Part shown: positions 1 to 6,862 of the stretch, piece by piece
Layout of the letters: the number at the start of each line of letters is the position of its first letter
How positions within the stretch are numbered: the first letter of the stretch is position 1
Assembly (NCBI GenBank): GCA_009787745.1
Contig: WQST01000015.1
Coordinates: 1 to 24,278, forward strand
From: Lachnospiraceae bacterium
GTDB taxonomy: Bacteria > Bacillota > Clostridia > Lachnospirales > Lachnospiraceae
Reading direction: 5' to 3'
DNA length: 24,278 nucleotides
Position numbers and translations under genes: made by a program
Notes under the pieces: generated by a model
Database searches by the model: none
What the model was told of the DNA's origin: nothing
What the model saw: the letters and a program-made list of their open reading frames with translations, nothing else

Positions 1-555
1 GGCCATTGGCCGCCCGTTGTAAGTAAAGACATCGTCGCAACGAAATGGGCAGCCTTGGAAGGGACAATCTTTCTTGCAGAGAGCAGGGCAGAGATATTGG
101 CTAAAAGGTTTCCGTCATGGTTAATCAGGGAAGCTGTCTCTTTTAAGAAATACCTATCTACTGAGGTTGAGCAAAAGATTGCCTGTGATTTAGGAATAAA
201 GGATGTTTATGATGTCGGAAACTTCGGAATATTCGGGGCTTTATGGGAACTGGCGGAGAATGCCTGTGTTGGTATACAGGTTGATCTTAAGAAAATCCCC
301 ATTCGTCAAGAAACCGTAGAAATATGTAATTTTCTGGATATAAATCCGTATGAATACTTGTCAAAGGGAATGCTTTTGCTTATTTGTGATAACAGTACGG
401 CATTGATTGATGAACTGAACGGAAGAGGTGTTTACGCATCTGTGATTGGCAGTACGACCGATAATAATGACAGGATTGTCATAAATAAAGACAGAGTTCG
501 ATATCTCACGCCTGTAAAGCGGATTACTCGTTATAGCGGGTTTGACCATCTCTAA
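1..555 (+). CDS. HypE-like AIR synthase-related protein, C-terminal part (5' end outside window)
   Basis: The frame is open from base 1, so about 184 residues of the C-terminus are seen and the real start lies to the left. The TTG at 55 is an internal codon, because the family sequence continues upstream of it (KDIVATKWAALEG). The visible part has the C-terminal domain signature of the AIR synthase/HypE family: a GIFGALWELAE block followed by DLKKIPIRQETVEIC, then the alternating strand-helix pattern ending in RIVINKDRVRYL. HypE proper makes the CN ligand of NiFe hydrogenase, but many Clostridia carry a related stand-alone protein of unknown substrate, and no other hyp gene is visible here. 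It ends 14 bases before rsmI, so the two are probably co-transcribed. The family is well supported. The substrate is not. Confidence 0.8.
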   Translation, partial: GHWPPVVSKDIVATKWAALEGTIFLAESRAEILAKRFPSWLIREAVSFKKYLSTEVEQKIACDLGIKDVYDVGNFGIFGALWELAENACVGIQVDLKKIPIRQETVEICNFLDINPYEYLSKGMLLLICDNSTALIDELNGRGVYASVIGSTTDNNDRIVINKDRVRYLTPVKRITRYSGFDHL

Positions 556-569
556 AGCAAGGAGTAAAA

Positions 570-1436
570 TTGAGCGGAATATTATACATAGTTGCCACTC
601 CGATCGGGAATACAGGTGATATTACCGAACGCGCTAAACAGATATTAGCAGAAGCTGATATCATTGCATCAGAAGATACGCGGGTTACGCAGAAATTATT
701 GATGCTTTTAGGCATTCAAAATAAGACTGTTTCCAATCATAAGTTCAATGAAAAGCGGCAGGTTGATTTTTTGATTTCCGCCTTAGCTGAGGGGAAAAAC
801 GTCGCAATCGTATCTGATGCAGGAACCCCATGTATCTCTGACCCGGGTAGTATTATTATCAAAGAAGCTGTTTTAAGGGATATAAATATTATTGCTGTTC
901 CGGGAGTTTCAAGCGTCATATCAGCCCTGTCAGTGTGCGGATTTAATTTATCTAATTTCGCTTTCTATGGTTTTCTGCCGAAAGAAGCTAAGGATATAAA
1001 GAGATTATTTGAATCTATTAAGAAGAGTGATATATTGGTTTCAGTTTTTTTTGAATCACCGAAGCGGGTTAAAAAGACGGTAGAAATATTGGCTGACTTG
1101 ATGCCGGATGCGGAAATTTGCTTATGTAATGATTTGACGAAGATGTTTGAACGTATTTACCGTGGTAAGCCCATGCGAGTACTTACAGAACTTTTAAATA
1201 ATCCTTCTGCGGAAAAAGGGGAATATACACTGATTATAGAACGAGGAAAAGCAGAAGAAGCGATTGACTCTTGCAGTCAATCAGAAGAAGCGATGTTGAT
1301 TGATTATATTATTAAGAACGAAGTTTCCATGAAAGATGCGATTAGTAATTTAGCTGTTTTGCATAAAGGAACAAAGACTAAAAAAGACTTTTACGCAGCG
1401 TCACTAAATCTTCGCAAGTTGTTTTTGGATGAATAA
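570..1436 (+). CDS. rsmI: 16S rRNA (cytidine(1402)-2'-O)-methyltransferase RsmI
   Basis: RsmI uses S-adenosylmethionine to methylate the ribose of C1402 in the decoding centre of 16S rRNA. The 288-residue product has the tetrapyrrole-methylase-like fold and is of normal family length. Visible signatures are YIVATPIGNTGDITERA at the N-terminus, ASEDTRVTQKLL near residue 34, SDAGTPCISDPG near 82 and PGVSSVISAL near 110. A short C-terminal helical domain follows a linker around residues 228-242. The start is TTG at 570, supported by AAGGAG at 559-564. There is no nearby ATG that keeps the conserved N-terminus. It follows the HypE-like gene closely and precedes trmL by 20 bases, so this is a translation-related mini-operon. 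The linker-coding stretch holds a curious direct plus inverted repeat, listed separately. Confidence 0.95.
   Translation: MSGILYIVATPIGNTGDITERAKQILAEADIIASEDTRVTQKLLMLLGIQNKTVSNHKFNEKRQVDFLISALAEGKNVAIVSDAGTPCISDPGSIIIKEAVLRDINIIAVPGVSSVISALSVCGFNLSNFAFYGFLPKEAKDIKRLFESIKKSDILVSVFFESPKRVKKTVEILADLMPDAEICLCNDLTKMFERIYRGKPMRVLTELLNNPSAEKGEYTLIIERGKAEEAIDSCSQSEEAMLIDYIIKNEVSMKDAISNLAVLHKGTKTKKDFYAASLNLRKLFLDE
1252..1294 (+). repeat. Direct repeat flanking an inverted repeat inside rsmI
   Basis: The 13-base string CAGAAGAAGCGAT occurs at 1252-1264 and again at 1282-1294. Between and partly overlapping the copies is a perfect 8-bp inverted repeat, GATTGACT at 1262-1269 and AGTCAATC at 1275-1282, with a 5-base loop. 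The repeat encodes the linker between the two RsmI domains, giving EEAI and then EEAM in the protein. It keeps the reading frame. It could be a small local duplication. Confidence 0.7.
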
Positions 1437-1456
1437 TAATGAATTAAGGGGTAGCC

Positions 1457-1945
1457 ATGAATATAATACTACATGAGCCGGAAATACCTGCCAACACAGG
1501 AAATATAGGGCGTACCTGTATGGCGACAGGTTCAAGCCTCCATTTGATCGAACCGCTTGGTTTTCGTTTGAGCGAAAAAGAACTTAGGCGGGCAGGGATG
1601 GATTATTGGCAAGATATTTCGGTTTCGACATATCTCAATTTCGCTGATTTTAAAGAAAAAAATCCGCGGGCGAAGATTTGGATGGCGACAACGAAGGCGC
1701 GTTATGTTTACACCGATGTGACTTACAGCGCCGATGATTTCATTATGTTCGGCAAAGAAAGCGCGGGAATCCCCGAAGAAATACTTCTCGACTATAAAGA
1801 GACATGCATCCGCATCCCGATGCTCCCGAAAACCCGTTCGCTGAATCTCGCCAATTCCGTCGCCGTGGTTGTATACGAGGCATTACGGCAGGGTGGTTTT
1901 GCAGAGATGAAGCTGGTTGGGGACCTTAGGAAGCTTAGTTGGTAG
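1457..1945 (+). CDS. trmL: tRNA (cytidine(34)-2'-O)-methyltransferase TrmL
   Basis: This is a small SPOUT-class methyltransferase that 2'-O-methylates the wobble nucleotide of certain tRNA-Leu species. The 162-residue length matches the family, which is a single trefoil-knot domain acting as a dimer. Signatures seen: EIPANTGNIGRTCMATG at the N-terminus (SPOUT motif 1), FGKESAGIPEEIL around residue 96 (motif 2, SAM-binding knot), and RSLNLANSVAVVVYEALRQ at the C-terminus (motif 3). The ATG at 1457 is preceded by AAGGGG at 1446-1451. It lies 20 bases after rsmI, so the two RNA methyltransferases are likely co-expressed. Confidence 0.95.
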   Translation: MNIILHEPEIPANTGNIGRTCMATGSSLHLIEPLGFRLSEKELRRAGMDYWQDISVSTYLNFADFKEKNPRAKIWMATTKARYVYTDVTYSADDFIMFGKESAGIPEEILLDYKETCIRIPMLPKTRSLNLANSVAVVVYEALRQGGFAEMKLVGDLRKLSW

Positions 1946-1987
1946 AGTTTGTTATAGCAAAAATATGCGGTCAGAGAAAATTAGTCA

Positions 1988-2016
1988 TAGCAAATTATGA
2001 AGTTTTATAGTATACT
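1988..2016 (+). promoter_or_regulatory. Possible promoter of the small membrane protein gene
   Basis: A TATACT box at 2011-2016 resembles the -10 consensus. The hexamer 17 bases upstream, TAGCAA, matches the -35 consensus at only three positions. The gap between trmL and the next gene is 126 bases, so a separate promoter is expected. The -10 assignment is an inference from one box. Confidence 0.35.
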
Positions 2017-2071
2017 CCTAATATGTCGCTTTAGGTTGGGCGAAATCATAAATTTCACATAGGAGGGTAGT

Positions 2072-2557
2072 ATGAGTAAATTAATAACTTGGCAGAGCGT
2101 TATAAACGAACAGAATTATGAGTTTTCCTATCAAAAAGTAAAAGGAAAAAATATTTTGACCGTAAACGGGACTCCGAACACTATCAAAGTCGGGTTTCTA
2201 AGTTCATTACTCGGATTAGATGAAAAATTTGATTTTGACGGTAAGGAAGCAAGAATCGTAATGGTTAAAGGTCAGCCTGATATTGTTATTAATGATACGT
2301 ATTTAAAAAGCGGTAAACCTTACATAGCGCGCCCCGCTTGGGCGATTGTGTTTGCTATTCTATGCTTTGCTATTCCTGTTGTTAGTTTGGGAGGAGCTAT
2401 CCCGATTGTGCTGGGATTCGCAGGCGCAGCGTTATGTGTTACGGTTTCAAAGTCTTCTTTATCAATGGCAGTCAGGTTAATTCTTTGCATCTTAATTACT
2501 GTCGTCGCTTGGGTATTATGGTTTGCCTTGATTGTAGGTATGAGCATGTTAATTTAA
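2072..2557 (+). CDS. Hypothetical membrane protein with soluble N-terminal domain
   Basis: I do not recognise this gene as a named family. The 161-residue product has a soluble N-terminal part of about 85 residues rich in alternating strands (residues 5-75). Three hydrophobic stretches follow, at roughly 89-107, 109-126 and 133-158. There is no signal peptide, so the N-terminus probably stays in the cytoplasm. The region 55-78, with DGKEARIVMVKGQPD and NDTYL, resembles short PH-like or SH3-like domains found before membrane anchors in many clostridial hypotheticals, but this is impression, not proof. The ATG at 2072 has an excellent Shine-Dalgarno, AGGAGGG at 2061-2067. It is monocistronic: a spacer with a possible promoter lies upstream and a strong terminator begins 22 bases after the stop. 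Confidence 0.75.
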   Translation: MSKLITWQSVINEQNYEFSYQKVKGKNILTVNGTPNTIKVGFLSSLLGLDEKFDFDGKEARIVMVKGQPDIVINDTYLKSGKPYIARPAWAIVFAILCFAIPVVSLGGAIPIVLGFAGAALCVTVSKSSLSMAVRLILCILITVVAWVLWFALIVGMSMLI

Positions 2558-2578
2558 TAATCCTTCTTTTTTTCGGTG

Positions 2579-2612
2579 ACGACCCGATTGGCGCACCAAT
2601 CGGGTTGTCTTT
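2579..2612 (+). terminator. Rho-independent terminator of the small membrane protein gene
   Basis: A 13-bp stem pairs 2579-2591 with 2596-2608 around a CGCA loop. One pair is a G-U wobble. A T-rich run follows (TTGTCTTTTT). The opposite strand has no T-run after the hairpin, so it should not terminate dinB efficiently even though dinB ends only 7 bases away. Confidence 0.9.
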
Positions 2613-2614
2613 TT

Positions 2615-3793
2615 CTAAAAATCCCCCACCCTCTTTTCCGCTCCCAACACATTGGCGGTTTTGACAATCCCTCGCCCATACTTTTTTTGCAGCGTAAGCA
2701 TAGCATCATCAAGCTTGCTTTGCTGTGCGTCATCACCCGCGTCGAAAAGCGAAATTTGCATATTGGGGGTGGCGCTGATATTACTTAATGAAATGCCGAC
2801 GAGCCGAATGGGGCGGCGTTCGATTTTGTCTAATAAAGCGGCGGCAGTGTCGAAAATCACTTGCGTCTTGTCCGTGGCATCGCCGCTTTTCGAGCGGGTG
2901 ATAGATTTCATATCATGGTAGGTGACTTTGAGTGTGACGGTATGAGCATAAATGCCCTTTAATTTCAAATCAAAGCTAATTCGCTGTGCAGTCAGCAAAA
3001 GCACATCTTTTAGATAAGCAAAATCGGTAGTATCATGCTGAAAGGTATGCTCTGCGCCGATTGATTTTGCTTCGGCAAAAGGCGTTACCTTACGGTTGTC
3101 GATTCCCTCCGCAAGTTCGATAATTTGCCTGCCGTGATTACCGAGCAAAGAAGTTACTAACTGCGGATTTTCATAAATTTGCCGAACGGTAGTGATGCCG
3201 ATGCGTTTAAGTTCATCGGCGGTCTTAGCGCCGACACCATAGATTTCGCGGACATTTCTATCGATTATTAATTCACGCAAAGCTTTCGGCGTTGGGATTT
3301 CAAAATATCCGTCAGGCTTTTTTTCTTCACTGGCAAGTTTGGCTGACATCAGGGAGTAACCAATCCCCACAGAACAAGTAAGCCCTACGGTCTCTACGGT
3401 GCGGTGCTTTATTTCTCCGCCGATTTTCGCCGCCCCGCCGAAAAGATGTGCGGAAGCGGTAACGTCAAGAAATCCTTCATCTAACGAAATGCATTCGCAC
3501 AGATCCGTATATTTATCCCAAATTTCATGAATTTGCTTCGAAACTTCATAATATTTGTGGCCGTTGGGATGCATGTAAATTCCATGCGGGCAACGCCGAT
3601 ACGCGTCTTTTATACTCATAGCGGAGCGGACGCCATATTTTCGGGCTTCATAACTACAAGTGGAAACAACGCCGCGCTCAGATGGCAACGAGCCGATTAT
3701 CAACGGCTTTCCCCTAAGCTCAGGATTATCACGCACTTCCACAGCGGCGAAAAAAGCGTCCATATCTACATGAATGATTTGGGGGTATATCAT
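2615..3793 (-). CDS. dinB: DNA polymerase IV (Y-family translesion polymerase)
   Basis: This is an error-prone polymerase that bypasses damaged bases. The 392-residue product shows the Y-family order. HVDMDAFFAAVE at residues 8-19 carries the first metal-binding Asp (D10). SLDEGFLD at 103-110 carries catalytic D105 and E106, where the usual form is SIDEAYLD. Thumb helix-hairpin-helix and little-finger domains follow. Near the C-terminus QISLF is a typical beta-clamp-binding peptide. After it comes a 35-residue tail seen in many Firmicute DinB proteins. The ATG at 3793 starts one base after the stop of the ferredoxin gene and has only a weak AAAGAG upstream, so translation is probably coupled. 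dinB is the last gene of a five-gene run, and I see no LexA-type box directly in front of it. Confidence 0.95.
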   Translation of the reverse strand: MIYPQIIHVDMDAFFAAVEVRDNPELRGKPLIIGSLPSERGVVSTCSYEARKYGVRSAMSIKDAYRRCPHGIYMHPNGHKYYEVSKQIHEIWDKYTDLCECISLDEGFLDVTASAHLFGGAAKIGGEIKHRTVETVGLTCSVGIGYSLMSAKLASEEKKPDGYFEIPTPKALRELIIDRNVREIYGVGAKTADELKRIGITTVRQIYENPQLVTSLLGNHGRQIIELAEGIDNRKVTPFAEAKSIGAEHTFQHDTTDFAYLKDVLLLTAQRISFDLKLKGIYAHTVTLKVTYHDMKSITRSKSGDATDKTQVIFDTAAALLDKIERRPIRLVGISLSNISATPNMQISLFDAGDDAQQSKLDDAMLTLQKKYGRGIVKTANVLGAEKRVGDF

Positions 3794-3794
3794 A

Positions 3795-4697
3795 CTAAAT
3801 AAACTCTTTATACTGCCATTTGGGCTTGGATTTTATAAAAGCTGTTATCGCTCTATGAGGGCAAATATTTACACAGCGGTAACATGCTGTGCAGTTATTC
3901 ATATGAGACATAACTCCATTCTCACACTTTAGATTTTTCATCGGGCAACTTAAGACACAAGCCCCGCAAGCTGTACAATCCGAATCAAATTTCACACTGC
4001 GCTTTGCTCTATATTCCATTGTTTTCGGGAGCGCATGGGGGCATTTGCTGTCGCCTTGCCAACTAACGCCCTGGACTTTCCCTAATAAAATTGAAATTGT
4101 TGAAAATCCGCGCTTCTTAACAATTCCGTGCTTCATATTTTGTACAACAGTTTCTACCCTCGCTACGGCTTTATCAAGACACTTTTTGATACTTTGCCCA
4201 CTTTTGGCGGATACGAAAAAATTGCCAATATTATTCGGCATCAAAAAATGCTCCGCATAGACGACGTCAATATAATCCTTCGGAAACAAATCACAAAGTA
4301 CGCGCGCGCCATCACCTGAAAACATCGCCTGCGTAACAAGAATAGCCAGTTTTTTGCCTTTCAAAGGCTCCATATATCGGCCGACAAATTCCCTCATGAT
4401 AAGCGGAACCCGTGAGCCGTATATCGGATAACAAAAAGCGATCGTTTCATGCTTTATTATCGCATCAGTGAAATTCAAATCTTCTTCAATTGAGTGACAT
4501 TCGGCGCCGATCTTTTCGCTGAAAATTTGTGCGATATACTTTGTGTTTCCTGTGCCTGAGAAGAAAAGGGTGAGAATTGATTGATTTTTATCCGTCTTTT
4601 CAAAGCGGCTTAAAAAAAACATTTCCGTCCCGCAAGAAGCGCAGAAACGAATAGTACCGCTTTGGTCGATATTATTACATTTCGGGCATTGTTTCAT
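3795..4697 (-). CDS. EFR1-type flavodoxin/ferredoxin fusion protein
   Basis: This is an electron-carrier protein combining a flavodoxin-like domain with a bacterial two-cluster ferredoxin. I start it at the ATG at 4697 because GGAGG at 4704-4708 sits just upstream and a longer frame to 4772 would overlap the histidine kinase gene. The 300 residues begin with a zinc ribbon (C4, C7, C19, C22). A flavodoxin fold with FMN phosphate loop FSGTGNT at 46-52 follows. The C-terminus has two [4Fe-4S] motifs: C241, C244, C247, C251 and C269, C272, C275, C279. EFR1 proteins are common in anaerobic Firmicutes and their physiological partners are mostly unknown. It lies 13 bases after the kinase stop and 1 base before dinB. 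The extra N-terminal zinc ribbon is less usual than the rest. Confidence 0.9.
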   Translation of the reverse strand: MKQCPKCNNIDQSGTIRFCASCGTEMFFLSRFEKTDKNQSILTLFFSGTGNTKYIAQIFSEKIGAECHSIEEDLNFTDAIIKHETIAFCYPIYGSRVPLIMREFVGRYMEPLKGKKLAILVTQAMFSGDGARVLCDLFPKDYIDVVYAEHFLMPNNIGNFFVSAKSGQSIKKCLDKAVARVETVVQNMKHGIVKKRGFSTISILLGKVQGVSWQGDSKCPHALPKTMEYRAKRSVKFDSDCTACGACVLSCPMKNLKCENGVMSHMNNCTACYRCVNICPHRAITAFIKSKPKWQYKEFI

Positions 4698-4710
4698 AAT
4701 TAACCTCCAA

Positions 4711-6138
4711 TTATTCTTCGCGTTCGTCCTGATCTTCGGCAATAGGCAGTGAAAAAATAAACTCTGTGCCAATAGAAACCGTACTGATTACATTAATATG
4801 TTCGCCATGCGAACGGATAATTTCTTTAACAATCGATAACCCTAACCCTGTTCCGCGCCGATCACGCCCGCGGGATGAATCAGACTTAAAGAAGCGGTCG
4901 AAAACGAATTTGAGCTCATTTTTCGGAATCCCGATACCATTATCTTTTGTTGAGATAAATATTTTACTATGCTTTTCCGTTGTTTCAATTTTGATAATCG
5001 AATCGCTATGGCTGAACTTGATGGCGTTATCTAAAAGATTGTAAAGAACCTGTTGAATTTTATCCATATCCGCCCAGACGAAGACATCATCGGTCAAAAC
5101 AAGTTCAATCGCAATTTTCTTTTTTCGGCACGTCCCTTCGAAAGATACTGCCGTATCGCGAATAACTTTATTAATATCAAAGCGCGTTTTATCGAGAAAC
5201 ATTCCTCTCATGTTCAAATTGTTCAAAGTTAGCAAGCTATTGGTCAGCTTAATTAACCGATCGGTTTCATTAGTCAAAATGTCAACATATTTTTCATACA
5301 TTTCCCGCGGAATAGTACCGTCGCGCATAGCTTCCAGATAACCGCGAATCGATGTCAGCGGTGAGCGGAAATCATGCGAAACATTAGCGACGAATTTCTT
5401 CTGATCATCACCCGCTCGGGCAATCTCACTAGCCATATAAGATAGTGACGCCGCCAGATAACCGATTTCATCTTCACTGTCAACGCTAAATTCATAGTGC
5501 ATATTTCCGTTCGCATATTGCTCAGTGGCAACGGTGATTTTTCGTAAAGGGCGGTAAACCATTTCGGTAAAAAAAATCAAAATGATTAATGAAAGTAAGA
5601 AAAGAATGACCAGCATAAGATAAGAAATATTAAGTAAAGAATCAGCGGAGCTGATGATATTGCTCATCGGATAGTGTAAAGCAACATAGCCGCTGACCTT
5701 GAAATCAAAAGCTATCGGCGCCAGAACACTAATATGGTCTTCATCAAATGAATCAAAGAATTTACCGATTGTATAGTAAGAGCCTGAGAAAATCATCGGG
5801 TCGAAATGTTCGACAACGATTTCGTTCTCGGGATCAAGCGGAGCGCGGGAATCAAGTATCATCCGTCCCGAGGGATTAATAATCCAGACCGCTGCGGAAA
5901 AAAATACGTCAAGAGCATCAATTTGCTTTTTGACCGTTTCACGGGATGTTTCGTAATTGTAGAGGTCAATCGCATAGGTATTGGCGATTTGTGTGGCTAC
6001 GCGGTAAAGGATGTCGGCTCTTTCGCGCCTTAAATGCTCTATCGTCATTGATGAAACGAAAGTCGCAACAACAATAAAACCGAAAGAGGCAAAAATAATA
6101 TAAGCCAAGATGAACTTTAAATATAGTGTTTTTCTCAT
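4711..6138 (-). CDS. Membrane sensor histidine kinase
   Basis: This is the sensor of a two-component system. The 475-residue protein has TM1 at about 8-31, an extracytoplasmic sensor domain at about 32-168 and TM2 at about 170-191. HAMP follows at about 193-247. The HisKA domain has the phosphorylated His255 in VSHDFRSP, and the HATPase domain has the N box DNAIKF near 370, G1 box DNGIGI at 399-404 and G2 box GTGLGL at 429-434. All catalytic boxes are intact. The architecture matches PhoR/WalK-like kinases but lacks a PAS domain. The ATG at 6138 lies two bases after the regulator's stop and no clear Shine-Dalgarno is seen, suggesting translational coupling. The signal cannot be read from the sequence. 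Confidence 0.95.
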   Translation of the reverse strand: MRKTLYLKFILAYIIFASFGFIVVATFVSSMTIEHLRRERADILYRVATQIANTYAIDLYNYETSRETVKKQIDALDVFFSAAVWIINPSGRMILDSRAPLDPENEIVVEHFDPMIFSGSYYTIGKFFDSFDEDHISVLAPIAFDFKVSGYVALHYPMSNIISSADSLLNISYLMLVILFLLSLIILIFFTEMVYRPLRKITVATEQYANGNMHYEFSVDSEDEIGYLAASLSYMASEIARAGDDQKKFVANVSHDFRSPLTSIRGYLEAMRDGTIPREMYEKYVDILTNETDRLIKLTNSLLTLNNLNMRGMFLDKTRFDINKVIRDTAVSFEGTCRKKKIAIELVLTDDVFVWADMDKIQQVLYNLLDNAIKFSHSDSIIKIETTEKHSKIFISTKDNGIGIPKNELKFVFDRFFKSDSSRGRDRRGTGLGLSIVKEIIRSHGEHINVISTVSIGTEFIFSLPIAEDQDEREE

Positions 6139-6140
6139 GT

Positions 6141-6848
6141 TTAATTTTTCAAATCAAATTTATATCCAACGCCCCAAATTGTAGTAATCTGCCATGATTT
6201 CCCATTATCGTCAATTTTTTCCCGAAGACGTTTGATATGTACATCGACAGTCCTGGTATCGCCGACATATTCATAGCCCCAGATCTGGTCGAGCAACTGC
6301 TCACGGGTAAAAACCCGATTAGGAGTCGATGCCAAAAAGTACAAAAGTTCCAGTTCTTTAGGGGGCATTTCAACGGACTTACCCATGTAAACGACCGAGT
6401 AATTGGATTTATTAATAAGCAGGTCGGGATATTCGACCATTTCTTCGGAATCTTTGTTGGTAGGTACGGAAATCGTCGGCTTATAGCGGCGAAGAACCGC
6501 TTTTGCACGAGCGACGAGTTCTTTCGCGTCGAAAGGTTTTTCCATGTAATCATCGGCGCCTAATTCAAGCCCGAGTACCTTATCAAAGACTTCGCCTTTT
6601 GCGGACAACATAATAATCGGCGTTGACGATTTAGCACGGATTTCCCGGCAGACTTGATATCCGTCCATCCCGGGAAGCATCAAATCAAGCAAAATCAAGT
6701 TCGGTTCAAATGTTTGGAATGCTGAAAGCGCCGATTCACCGTCGTTCACAATCATCGTCTCAAAGCACTCCTTTGTCATGTAAAGTGAAATCAACTCGGC
6801 AATATTTTCGTCGTCATCAACAATTAAGATTTTTTGTTTGTTTACCAT
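6141..6848 (-). CDS. OmpR/PhoB-family response regulator
   Basis: This is the DNA-binding partner of the kinase that follows it by two bases. The 235 residues hold a receiver domain (acidic DDD at 11-13, phospho-acceptor D55 in LILLDLMLPG, S82 in the switch region, K104 in EKPF) and a C-terminal winged helix at about 135-232. The recognition part reads TREQLLDQIWGYEY and TVDVHIKRLREKI, the typical PhoB form. The ATG at 6848 has AAGGAAGG at 6855-6862, just before the mutS2 stop. The gap to mutS2 is 14 bases, so the system is probably transcribed from the mutS2 promoter unless an internal one exists. Targets cannot be inferred. Confidence 0.96.
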   Translation of the reverse strand: MVNKQKILIVDDDENIAELISLYMTKECFETMIVNDGESALSAFQTFEPNLILLDLMLPGMDGYQVCREIRAKSSTPIIMLSAKGEVFDKVLGLELGADDYMEKPFDAKELVARAKAVLRRYKPTISVPTNKDSEEMVEYPDLLINKSNYSVVYMGKSVEMPPKELELLYFLASTPNRVFTREQLLDQIWGYEYVGDTRTVDVHIKRLREKIDDNGKSWQITTIWGVGYKFDLKN

Positions 6849-6862
6849 GGTCTACCTTCCTT

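Noticed and set aside
55..57. TTG as the start of the first gene
   Set aside because: The frame is open to base 1 and the residues upstream fit the AIR synthase-related family, so this is an internal Leu codon.
4698..4772. 25-residue N-terminal extension of the EFR1 protein
   Set aside because: It overlaps the kinase gene and has no family similarity. The ATG at 4697 has GGAGG in front of it.
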